This document shows positions 53,778 to 64,000 of a stretch of 64,000 nucleotides of DNA, piece after piece. The translations under genes and the position numbers were made by a program. Within the stretch, counting starts at the first letter, position 1; each line of letters begins with the position of its first letter. This stretch comes from Diphasiastrum complanatum (lineage: Eukaryota; Streptophyta; Lycopodiopsida; Lycopodiales; Lycopodiaceae): assembly GCA_029204225.1 (NCBI GenBank), contig CM055110.1:34667947-34731946 (forward strand), given 5' to 3'. The notes beneath the pieces are model-generated. The model ran no database searches. It was not told where the DNA came from and saw only the letters and a list, made by a program, of their open reading frames with translations.

Positions 53778-54640
53778 CAGTTGTCTTCCCATAACTTGTG
53801 GACTATTTCTTTTTTGTATGGATGAGGTATTTAGCTGTGTTGTGGAGTTTAGCACCTTGCAAAATTGGGTTCCCATGAGTCATCCAAACTAGTCTTTTAT
53901 TACGAATGGGAGTAGTCTCTATGAGAAAGTGAGTAATTTTTTTGTTTCTCTATTTCTCTGAAAACCATGGCCGAGGCTTGTACTTAACATATCAAGACAT
54001 TTTATTATGTCGTTTTCAATTGCACATTCAAACACAAGTAACGTGCAAATGAAAGACAAAATAGAGGGATGGATTATACAAGAGTATATTTTGGCAATGG
54101 AAGCGAGATTTGATATATGTTCCAAATACATATCCACAGCAAGATCATTGTTTGGAAGTCACACTCCATGGTTCGGATAAGTGCACAATTCATAGTAGTG
54201 CAATATATTTTTTGGAATGGTATTTGGAACATGTAAATGGCTTATAATTATGTTTGAGTTGCAAACTGGAATGTGGATATCGTTTCCACTTCAATTTGAT
54301 TTGCTGAACCCTATTGCACATACCATTGTCGATGAGTACTGCTACCTCCTTTCCAATGGATCAAACATGTTTTTTTTTTTTAATAAAAGCACACATCGAC
54401 AAATAGAATTGGGACGCTAAAAAGGTTGATTCTAAAAATTGCTATTGAGAATGTACAAATGTGGATAGTTGTTGCTAGAATGCCTAGGCATTTGTAAAAT
54501 GTTATTGGTGGATTTAACTATGTCAACGCTTATTGTGTGGGACAATTTATTCACATTTTATTTTACAAATCCCTTCTTAGTTACCACTTCATGACAAAAG
54601 AATGGACAATTCATGGCATGTCAGGTAAATGTTCTTCGTT
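53778..54640. other. Non-coding stretch, nothing recognised
   Basis: AT-rich DNA without coding pattern or recognised repeat. Confidence 0.35.
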
Positions 54641-54806
54641 GCATGATCTTCTACACCACCTTTGCATAGATATATGGGTGTGATATTGGAATGTTTATAA
54701 AACTTCTTTGCACACATATGCAAGCATGATCTTCTACACCACCCTTGTATAGATATATGGGTGTGATGTTGGAATGTTTATAAAACTTCTTTGCACATAC
54801 ATACAG
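54641..54806. repeat. Tandem duplication, 83-bp unit, two copies
   Basis: GCATGATCTTCTACACCACC starts at 54641 and 54724 and continues with ATAGATATATGGGTGTGAT in both. Confidence 0.85.
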
Positions 54807-55065
54807 AAACAGATATATGTTGGGGATGGTTTCATAACTAGGCATGATGAAGATATTCTAAATATATAATCATTTTACATGTACAGTTCCAAAATAAGCA
54901 ATTTTTGTGCTCCTGTCTAAAATGCATGCTTGCTATGGTAATGCGATTACCATATGCTTATTGTGTGAGGGCCTAGTACTATTTCGATATCAGAGAAAAA
55001 GCTCTAATACTTGATATCTTTCATGATATCAAATTGATATCATATTCTTCAGTTCCTTTCATTGT

Positions 55066-58000
55066 TTCAGTATCAGAGAATTGATTTCTAGTTGTTGGCA
55101 TTACTACATCTTAGCGTCATCGATAAATCGACAGACTAAGTTCCAGATGGATTCTCAAAGTAAAGCTGATCTTATTGCAGACAAGCTGAATGAGTTCAAT
55201 TATCATTTGTGGAAATTTAAGATGAAGACCTTGCTAATCACCAACGAGTTATGGGATGTTGTTACAGGAACAGAAGTAAAACCTGAAGACAACACAGAAG
55301 ACTCAAAGTGGAGATTGAAGGATGGTAAAGCTTTCGCGCTTATTATCCTCAATATATCAGATACACAGATTGGACACATACTTGAAGCTAAAACGTCAAA
55401 AGACATTTGAGACATCTTGAACTCACTATATGACGTGAGCCTGATCAACAAGCAAACACAGTTTCATCATCTCCCTAGGTTAAAGTGGACAAAGGCGCAT
55501 TCATGGTCAAAGACCAAAGCGCATTTTTGGATGATTCATGATTCCTTGATTCTAGAGCAACTCAACACATGACCAATTAACGTGAGATTTTCAACTCCTA
55601 CACGCCTTATAGCATGAAGAAATTTGTTCATCTTAGTGACAATAGTACTCACACTATTGAAGGTGAAGGTACTGTAAGATTGCGATTCCAGCATGATCAA
55701 TTCAAATTATTATCAAAGGTCTTATATGTTTCTAAAATCTCTACAAATTTGTTATCAGTAAGTAGAATTACAGATTTAGGTCATAAGGTAGAATTTGAAT
55801 CTGATCAATGCAAAATAATTGATAGGAGTAATAAGATCCTTGCACTCCACAAGAGGTAGGGTTACTTATATAGATTGGCACATTGTTATTCTGAGTCTAG
55901 TCAAGCCTTGAAAACCTCTGTTCTAGTCAATAAAGCATTACTATGGCATCAACACTCAGGACATTTGAATTATGCATCTGTTTTGAACATGTCCAGACAA
56001 TCCATGGTTCTTGATCTCGACTATCCTTCTGATAAGGTCGATCTCCCTGTCTATCATAGCTGCATCTTTGGAAAGTAGGCTAGAATTCCTTTTAGATCAA
56101 ACTATAGGCATGCAGCAAAAGGTCTGTTAGATGTTGTTCATATAGATATATGTGGACCTATGCAAACTCCTTCATTGCTAGATGCAAAGTATTTCATTAC
56201 TTTTATTGACAAATTCTCCAGAAGAATAGCTGTTTACTTCATTAAATAGAAATCAGAGGCTTTCATCAAATTCAGACAATTCAAAGAGCATGCTGAAAAT
56301 CAAACTGGCAAACGAATCAAAGCACTGAGGTCAGATAACGGGGGAGAATACATCTCCACCGAATTCAAAGAGTATTGCCTTAACAACAAAATTGAGCAAC
56401 AATACATTTACTTCTTATTCGCCTCAGTCAAATGGTCTTGCTGAGAGAAAGAATGAAACTTTAGTTGAATCGGCAAAGTGCACGTTATCACATGCGACAC
56501 TTCCGAAGTCCTTTTGGGCGGAAGCTGTTTCAACAGTAACCTATATTCATAATGAATGTCCTACTAAAGGTCTCTCAGACAAAACACCATTCAAAGTTTG
56601 GACAGGTACCAAACCTTCTTTATCAAACTTACGAATTTTTGGATATACTGCTTTTGCGCAGATATCTCTTGATCTCATGAAGAAGCTCGACTTCCAAAGT
56701 ATCAAATGAATTTTCATCAGCTACACTACTTCAGATCAAGCCTACAATTTAGTTGATCCCATCGAGTCAAAGATATTCACTAGCCGGGATGTCATCTTCA
56801 TCAAAGATCAGTTTCAAGACCTCAAAGGAAAAGGCAGTCCCCATATAGCCGACCTATTAGATTCTCCCTACATACTAAATTTTCAAGTTTCTCAGTCGAC
56901 TATTCCCATTGAAAGTCCAACCTCTTCTACTTTTGACGAACAACCAATCAACAACGAATCAGAAGATTATGATGTTGTAGTTCAACAACTGAAGTATAAT
57001 GGAAATGATCAACTTCCTCTATTACCAAGAAGATCTTAAAGAGCAAGTAAACCACCTAACTGGTATATCGACGAGTCTGCAACCTACCTTTTTCATGAAT
57101 CAATGTCTATCCAAGAGGCACTCAGTTAGACTGATTCAGATCTTTGGAAAGAAACTATGGATAAAGAGTATTCATCTCTTATCAAGAACTAGACATGGAC
57201 AATTGTCGAATTACCTGCTAGCAGAAACGTAGTTGATTGCAAATGAATTTTCAAAGTCAAGTACAATGCAGATGGAAGCATCAACAGGAGAAAAGCATGA
57301 CTTGTCGCCAGAGGATTTTCTCAAGTATACACGTCGATTACACTGACCAATTACAAACCAAGTGACTTTCCACTCGACCCTGGAACAAAGCTATCAAAGG
57401 AACAGTCTCCTCAAACCGAGGCAGAAAAGGAGGAGATAAAGAGCTACCCATTTCAATTCGTCATCGGCTCACTGATGTATGCAATGATCTTCACGCGATC
57501 TGACCTTGCATATTCGATCAGTACACTCAGCCAATTCTTGTCAAATCCAAGCTTAACTTATTGGAAGGCACTAACAAAGGTCATGAAGTACATCCAAGCA
57601 ACGAAAACTCTCAGGATCTGCTACGGAGGCAGCCACACTACCAACATCCTTCAAGCCTACATAGATGTGGATTGGGTAGGAGATGTCGACACCAGAAAAT
57701 CAACTTCTGGATTTGTATTCTTATACAACCAAGGCCCAATCTCATGGAACAACCAGAGGCAGACCTCATTTGCATTATCATCAACAGAATCGGAATAGAT
57801 AGTTGCCACCAATGCAACCAAAGAGGCGATCTGGCTAAGGCAACTCCTTGCACAACCACTTCCTACAACAATCTATTGTGACAATCAAAGCACAATAGCG
57901 CTATCTCTCAATCCGAGATTTCACTCTCGAAGCAAACATATAGAAATCAGGTATCATTACCTTAGAGAGAAAGTGCACGGCAAGGAAGTAGAACTGATTT

Positions 58001-58126
58001 TCTACAGAAGAAATTACATGACAGCAAATTACTTCACAAAGGCTCTATCAAAGGAGCAACATCTCAGATTTAACGATATGTTAAATCTGAAGATCAAAGT
58101 TTTTCAGGATCCACATTAAGAGGGAG
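55066..58126 (+). pseudogene. Ty1/copia polyprotein remnant, RT core deleted
   Basis: Gag starts MDSQSKADLIADKLNEFNYH. It is followed by a jump to the protease side (FLDDS-like, SVSRITDLGHKVEF) and the integrase zinc finger LLWHQHSGHLNYAS. The core follows (VHIDICGPMQTP, RSDNGGEYIS, SYSPQSNGLAERKNETLVES). The RT start (KETMDKEYSSLIKN, VARGFSQVY) is joined directly to SDFPLDPGTKLSKEQ, so the central RT is lost. RNase H keeps YCDNQSTIALSLNPRFHSRS. At least eight stops or frameshifts occur. It ends at a purine tract and an LTR start at 58127. Confidence 0.8.
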
Positions 58127-58690
58127 TGTTAGATTCTTTATGCTCAGCCTTAAACAAATCGTTAAATTAATGAGCATTCCGAAAATCGAAGGCCGACAAC
58201 ATATTTTCGGGCCTTCACATTTTTCCTCTGAGATTTCTTGTGCCTTAAACGTCTTTAAGGCACCTTCTCCTTTTGTCCCTTGTTGCACAACTTCACGAAA
58301 AAAGTGACATAATGGCCAAGTGGCCAGAATGCCTTAAAAACCATTTTTAAGACACCTTCATATTTTTTGTCTTTTTTGTTGCCTTTAATCTAAGGCACCT
58401 TTACCTTCTTCACTGCCTTTTAGTTCTAAGGCACCTTCGCCTTCTTCACTAAAACTTCAGTGTAAGACACCTTCGGCTTTTTTGCCTTTTTTGGCTTCTT
58501 CGCTGCCTTCAGTGTAAGGCTGGCCAGAATGTCTTAGAAACCATTCTTAAGGCACTTTCGTCTTTTTTGCCTTCTTCGCTGCCTTCAGTCTACAGACACC
58601 TTAGAGATCTACACACCTTAAGTCTAAGGGCACCTTCAGGAGTTGCATGCCTTCAATCTAAAGGGCACCTTCGTCCTGTCGTCAAACATA
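58127..58690 (+). repeat. Copia LTR built of AAGGCACCTTCG-type repeats
   Basis: It starts TGTTAGATTC after AGAGGGAG. It contains many imperfect copies of CTAAGGCACCTTCGCCTTCTT and CGCTGCCTTCAGT. It runs without a clear end into further copia coding at 58690. Confidence 0.6.
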
Positions 58691-59890
58691 CTATGTTGCA
58701 ACTAGAGGGATACAAACCGAAGGGTAAATAGCACCTAGTGTGCAAATTTCACAAGGCTCTCTATGGTTTGAAACAGTCACCAAGAGCCTGGTTTCAAAAG
58801 ATCAACGCATTTCTAATCAAGAATGCTTTTATTCCAAACTCGGTAGACTCGAATGTTTACTTCAAGTCTGTTTCTACTTCCTTCATTATCATCACTCTTT
58901 ATGTCGATGATACGTTACTATTTAGTAACAATTTGAATTTCTTGAAGGATACAAAATGCATGCTAGCACATGAGTACAAGATGACTGATGGGTCCAGCCC
59001 ATTACTGTCTCAGAATCCAGATCTATAGAGATCGACCCAACAAACAGATTTTCATCAGTCAACAACGATATATCACTAATGTGCTAGACGAAATGACCAA
59101 TTGCAAATTGAGCTACTTCCCACTCGACCCTGGTCTGAAGCTGTCAAAGGAGCAATGTCCACAAACCGAGGCAGAGAATTAAAGGAGAAAAAAAAAGCAA
59201 TATTCGTTTCACTCCATTATCGGTTCATTAAAGTATGCCATGATATGCAGTCAACCCAACCTTGCATACTCGATCAGCTCTCTCAGCCCATTTCTATCGA
59301 ATCTAGGGCTAGTTCATTGGAAAGCTCTCATGAAGGTCATAAAATATGTCCAAGCTACAAAGCATCTCAGCATCTATTATGGAGGCAACCAATCTGCCAA
59401 TATTATCGAAGGATACACAGATGCAGATTGGGCAGGAGATATCGATACCAGAAGATCGACTTCTGGATTTGTATTTTTATACAATCAAAGCCCAATCTCA
59501 TGGAACAGCCAAAAACAGACCTCGATAGCATTATCTTCAACTGAATTAGAATACATAACTACCATGAATGCTACCAAGGAGGCAATTTGGCTCAAAAACT
59601 TGCTTGCAGATATCGACCTTGCTCAGGAATTTCCAACTACAATTTATTGTGATAATCAAATTACAATAGCACTCTCTCTAAATCCGATATTTCACTCTTG
59701 GAGCAAACACATCAAAATTACTACCTTAGAGAAAAAGTGCAAAGCAAGGAAGTGTCATTGTTTTATTGTAGGATAGAGTTAATGGCAATAGATTACTTCA
59801 CCAAGGCATTGTCCAAGGATCACCACATTAGATTTAACAACATGCTAAATCTGAAGATCCAAGTTTTTCATGATCCACTTTAAGGGGGAG
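58691..59890 (+). pseudogene. Second Ty1/copia 3' half: RT and RNase H
   Basis: RT with HKALYGLKQSPRAWFQKINA and the catalytic LYVDDTLLFSNN, then YFPLDPGLKLSKEQCPQTEA and RNase H YTDADWAGDIDTRRSTSGFV and YCDNQITIALSLNP. Frameshifts at about 59000 and 59200. It ends in AAGGGGGAG. Confidence 0.8.
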
Positions 59891-60107
59891 TGTTGGATTT
59901 CAATGCTCAAGACCAAATCCATTGAGTAATGAGCATTCTGAAAAATTCAGCCGAAGTCAACTCCATCGACTTCAAAGTCACCGACATCCAAGTCATTGAC
60001 TTCATCAATTTCAACTTCTCCTTGTATATATTCCATCATTAACTCGACATCGACTTCATCAACTCACACTCACTGATCCCACCGATTTCTGACATGGTAT
60101 CAGAGCT
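59891..60107 (+). repeat. Short copia LTR (204 bp) plus primer-binding site
   Basis: TGTTGGATTTCAATGC ... TTTCTGACA (59891-60094) follows a polypurine tract and is itself followed by TGGTATCAGAGCT (60095-60107). It therefore has features of both a 3' LTR (left side) and a 5' LTR (right side), as expected at an LTR shared between tandem elements. Confidence 0.65.
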
Positions 60108-60159
60108 CATCTCTGGTAACCTACCAATTTTCGACAGACCAGACATAGCTTTGCAGTCA

Positions 60160-60788
60160 GTTCCTTAAGTCAATATATTACCAATTCTGGTATTGCACAT
60201 TGAAAAGCTCTTATTAGAGTTATGAGATATATACGAGCTACTATGGACTTTTGCATTTGTTACGGGACAGTCGACAATAACAAACTCAATATTCTCAGTG
60301 GTTATACAGATGCAAGTTGGGCAAGAGATGTAGACACTCACAAATCCACATCTAGATTTACATTCTTCCACAACAATGGTCCTATTTCATGGAACAATCG
60401 CAAGCAAACTTTGATAGCTCTATCTTCTACTAAATTAGACTATACCGCAGCCTCTCAAGCTACAAAGGAAGCAGTATGGTTGAGAACTTACTTTCAGATG
60501 TTTGTCTAAAACAATATGCTCCGGCAACTTTATTTTGTGGTAATCAAAGTGCTATTGATTTATCAACCAACCCTAGATTTCATTCATAGAGTAAGCACAT
60601 TGAAACTAAGTATCACTATGTCAGAAGCAAAGGTCTCGACAAAGAAATAAACTTGTAGTACTGTTGAACGCAAGACATGACAACTGATATTGTTACTAAG
60701 GCATTAAGCTTGGATGCACACAAAATTTTGTGCGAACTAATTTAAAGTTTGAAGGTCAAGGCATTCATGGATTCAGATTAAGGGGGGG
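60160..60788 (+). pseudogene. Third Ty1/copia fragment: RNase H only
   Basis: YTDASWARDVDTHKSTSRFT, SWNNRKQTLIALSSTKLDYT and ATKEAVWLR, then frameshifted remnants. It ends with the purine tract AGGGGGGG before an LTR. Confidence 0.7.
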
Positions 60789-61422
60789 TGTTGGATTATT
60801 CTATTATCGTGAGTGATTCATCCGAATAATCGAACTTTAATCTACATCCATTTCATTTATTCAATTATGTAGTTTTATTAGTGTTTCTACACAGTCTGCA
60901 GAAATACTCGAGAATTGCTCAACATGTGACTCCGACATATCGGAGCGACTTCGACGACACCAACATATCGGATGATTTCAAAGACGTCGAAGGAAGACAG
61001 TTACTATTTCCACTTGTTATGAAGCTTACGACTTGCCCTAACAACTTTGCAAGTAAATTTTCGAAAAGGCCTTACTGAAATGGATGACAACACATTGTGG
61101 CTAACTGTCAATTGTGATCTATGACCTAATTAAGCTGACCTAATTGAATAAGCTTAAATTGCTTTAGTATAAATAGTTGCTCATTATAGAAGAACTATCT
61201 ACAGAGTAAATCATAGAAGGACTCATAGAGTTCTATTAGTGTTCTGTTTGAGTATTGCCATTTAGCTCCACTATTGTTTTGTGCTCATCATCATCTGACT
61301 TTGTACATGCTACTTAGTGAATCAATCCATCTTCTTTTTGTGTTCAACATCATGTTAGAATGTATCAACTCAGAATATGTGTAGACACTTGTAGTTCCCA
61401 CAATAATGTCTCTGTTCTAACA
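60789..61422 (+). repeat. Copia LTR (634 bp)
   Basis: TGTTGGATTATTC ... GTTCTAACA, TG...CA ends. Its interior resembles the window's first 276 bp, so another copy lies at or beyond the left edge. Confidence 0.6.
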
Positions 61423-62599
61423 CGGTTATTGTTGTGGATGGATGCGGGTGAGCATATTCTTCTCAACTCGGAGCTTTTGTTGGTTGTTAGGTTTGGTCAA
61501 TATGATATGTTTGACTGTGATGACTCTATACGAATTTGATTTACTTTAACATTTGTATAGTTATGAATAGAGCCACAGCTGATCTAGAGCTAAGCTATGA
61601 AAGCATCAATAAGCAAGACTTAAGCTATGAAAGCAGTACATAAGCAAGACTTAACCCTAGAAAGTAGGAAAGAGAGAGATTAAGGAGACTATAGAGAGAG
61701 ATCAATATCATCAGCTAAATAACAAATGACACAGTTTTCCTACTTATAGCCGAGAGGAAGCCCTAAAAGGTAGCTTCCGGTGGCTAGGTGTTGTAAAGCT
61801 ACCTTTACAAGCTTTACTTCCGGCGCCACTGGCGCCAGCATTGTCCCCGGCGCTAGCAGCGCCCCTGTTGCTCCTAGCGCCACTGTGACCAGAATCCAGC
61901 CGGCGCCAAGTTCCTATGGCTGAAAATCTTTGATCGGTTCTAGCGAAGTCCAGAGAGCTTAGATCGATGTGCAATCACCTCACACGATCTAGGCATGATT
62001 AAAGGAAGCCTGGGGATCAATAAATTCTAGAGAGAGAAAATGACTTTCTAGAGAGAGAAAATTATAGAGAGAGAAAACGTGTTTTACCAGCCTGGGTAGA
62101 GTACTTGGTATGAGGGGAGGTGGCGAATCCCACCAATACTATAGGGGGAGTGCGGGTTGTGACTCAGGACGAGCTCCAATCAAGTCTCAGCCTCCCTTGC
62201 TGGAATGTTGTCCTGGCACTTGCCTTGGCATGCCAACGCCCCAGAGACTAGGGTCGGTCACACACTTGAAATGTAACCTTTTCAGATTTATCAATAAAGT
62301 GGGATTTTTCTCAAACTGACTCTGATTACCTTCTGGGTTTCAGTGTTCGATAAAAGTGCCAGTTGTAAGGCCGCTTCAAATTTTTTGATTTGGCACATAG
62401 CTGAGGGTCGTATCTCGGGACGCCAACGGTATGCCGTCGGGACCGTTCGGTCTGTGGCGCCAGCGGTATGTTGTCGGGACCATTTGGTTCGGGAACTGGT
62501 TGTCTCCAAATTTGTCACGGCTTGTGGTTCTGAGTGTTCCTTGCATGAACGTGAATGGGTTAAGCTCTTGGAGAACGAGTTCTAACCTGTCAGCGGAGT
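61423..62599. other. Unassigned repeat-like DNA
   Basis: Contains several TCTAGAGAGAGAAAA repeats (62028-62078) and a purine tract TATAGGGGGAG near 62140. It has the look of LTR-element flanks, but no coding or paired LTR is visible. Confidence 0.3.
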
Positions 62600-62920
62600 T
62601 GGATGGCTTGCTTGGGTGGAAGTTACCTATTTATGGCTGTCCAGTCTGGCGTGGCGCCAGGTTGGCTTCCAATGCTCGTGACGAAGCTTTTAGTTGGTTA
62701 AGTCTGATGTAAGTCAGACCACTTGCTTGGAATGGATGTTACTCGTTTGTAACGAAGCTTCGAGTTGGTTAAGTTTGATGTATGTCGGGCGGCTTGCTTG
62801 AAGGGAAGTCACCCATATCGGGACCCCCGATCTGGCATGGCGCCAAGTTGGATCTCAATGTTGGTTTTCGAACTTCCAGTTGGTTAAGTCTGATCATTGT
62901 TGGTGAGTTGATTGCTTGTA
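62600..62920. repeat. Degenerate tandem repeat
   Basis: AGTTGGTTAAGT(C/T)TGAT recurs at 62691, 62764 and 62876. TTGCTTG-GAAG and TGGCGCCA(A/G)GTTGG recur beside it. Copies differ in length. Confidence 0.5.
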
Positions 62921-63289
62921 TGTCAAGTGGGTTTGGACGGCAAGAGTTGAAGGCTGGGAAGCTAAGTCGTGGTTCCCGGCTCCCTTTGGGATGCCTGCGC
63001 TACACTAGGGCCCAACTGGGAGGGAAAATAGTGCGCCCTCCAATAAGGCCCCCACTCTCCAGTAATATGTCCAAATGGCCTAATAATGAGTAATAAGGCC
63101 AAAGGCCACCATATCGTCTAAGTGTCACTAATGAATAAAAAAGGACCCAAGGCCTGCTTATGCATAAAGTAAAGTAAATGTAAATGGACATGACGAATGT
63201 AATGAGCCGAGTCCATAACTCTCCCTGGCACAAAAAAATAGACCCAACTATCGAAAAGAAACTGGATCAAATAGCAGCAAGCCCTAGTG

Positions 63290-63720
63290 CATCAACAACT
63301 AGAACAACATTTGATGTAAGGGAATCTGCAAGTGCAGCAAGAGCACGAGCCTGATCCGCAAGTGATGGTTTATGATAAAAGACATCAATAGGCTCCCATG
63401 TGGCCTCCTCAATAGGATGACCATCCCACTAGACCAAAAACTGAATCTGTCGGCGGCGTCGACTATGGTATAGATAACATGTAATATAGCAGCAGGTAAA
63501 AATGGAAATAACTCTGACAGGTGTATCCTCAGGAGGGAGAGCAATGCCAGGTAAAAGAGGTGCATAGCCATGAGATAATAAAAATGGTGAGACACCTGTG
63601 CTGGTACTAACAGAGCTATTGTAGTTATACTCTGCTAAACATAAATGCTAATCCCAATCCTTCCCAGAAGAAGTAACAAAATGGCGTAAATAATCCTCAA
63701 AGATCTTGTTAAGGACCTCA
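63290..63720 (-). pseudogene. Ty3/gypsy integrase C-terminus and chromodomain
   Basis: The minus strand encodes SEVLNKIFEDYLRHFV (integrase core end), LAEYNYNSSVSTSTGVSPFL and, after a frameshift and stop, the chromodomain WDGHPIEEATWEPIDVFYHK. It differs from the other gypsy families here. Sequence from 63721 to the right edge reads open on the minus strand but does not match integrase, so the element is rearranged or interrupted there. Confidence 0.65.
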
Positions 63721-64000
63721 GACTACCCATCAGAAGTAGAATGATCAAGCAACAACCATGAATGCCAAGGTATCCGTAATGCCCAAGATAGTAGAGGATC
63801 AGCCCAAAAGATAGGGACATCATACCAAGGTATCCAAAAAGCCCGAGAAGGTAGAACTGCATTAACAATAGGAAGCCAATAAGGAAACTGGAAAAGAGAT
63901 GGACACTCATCGCAAATAGCTGCATCATACATGTAACCATCAACCATATGTGCAAACTCAGTGATATAGGTGCCCCAACAAAGATAGCAGCATCGGAAGA

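Noticed and set aside
1-64000. CRISPR arrays, bacterial operons, rRNA genes
   Set aside because: None of the direct repeats has CRISPR-like spacing, no bacterial gene order exists, and no rRNA signature was seen. The sequence is plant nuclear.

Overview
The window is plant nuclear DNA. The evidence is Ty3/gypsy and Ty1/copia elements primed by initiator-Met tRNA (TGGTATCAGAGCC), hAT elements, plant-style LINEs and short AT-rich introns. Host coding sequence is sparse and the introns are 7-11 kb and packed with transposons, which suggests a large-genome plant such as a fern, lycophyte or gymnosperm. The sequence alone does not fix the lineage.

The backbone is one host gene on the minus strand, running from about 51.4 kb down to 5.05 kb. 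Twelve short exons (the first tentative) splice in frame into a protein of about 305 residues. I recognise it as the lipid droplet-associated hydrolase LDAH (DUF2305), an alpha/beta hydrolase with PGNPG, GHSIG, an acidic Asp (NDHWGP) and a C-terminal His all intact. Only about 0.9 kb of its 46 kb is coding. Most mobile elements below lie inside its introns.

Layout by region. 0-5 kb: copia LTR tail, decayed Tat-type integrase, a tRNA-like SINE head. 5.0-5.2 kb: last LDAH exon. 5.2-16.3 kb (intron 11): a three-unit tandem array, an inverted pair of small coiled-coil genes around a perfect hairpin, a broken hAT transposase gene split by a 403-bp TRIM whose terminal repeats carry a tRNA-like Pol III promoter, and gypsy gag/protease debris. 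16.3-17.75 kb: three exons. 17.75-25.1 kb (intron 8): a hAT-type non-autonomous element with 8-bp target-site duplication, gypsy pieces and a foldback element with a duplicated coding-like fragment. 25.1-25.4 kb: two exons. 25.4-32.5 kb (intron 6): gypsy integrase and LINE copies. 32.5-33.4 kb: two exons. 33.4-40.9 kb (intron 4): a second hAT element and a decayed chromodomain gypsy element. 40.9-41.2 kb: two exons. 41.2-51.1 kb (intron 2): a nearly intact young gypsy element (43066-49375, TSD CCGGT, LTRs about 1.1% different) nested in an older minus-strand LTR. 51.1-51.4 kb: 5' exons. 52-64 kb: non-coding DNA, three copia 3' halves in a row, and a minus-strand chromodomain integrase remnant.

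The most unusual items are the tRNA-containing TRIM, the LDAH gene stretched by transposons with a GC-AG intron, the two hAT elements that share an interior but not termini, and the inverted coiled-coil gene pair that differ by one intron.
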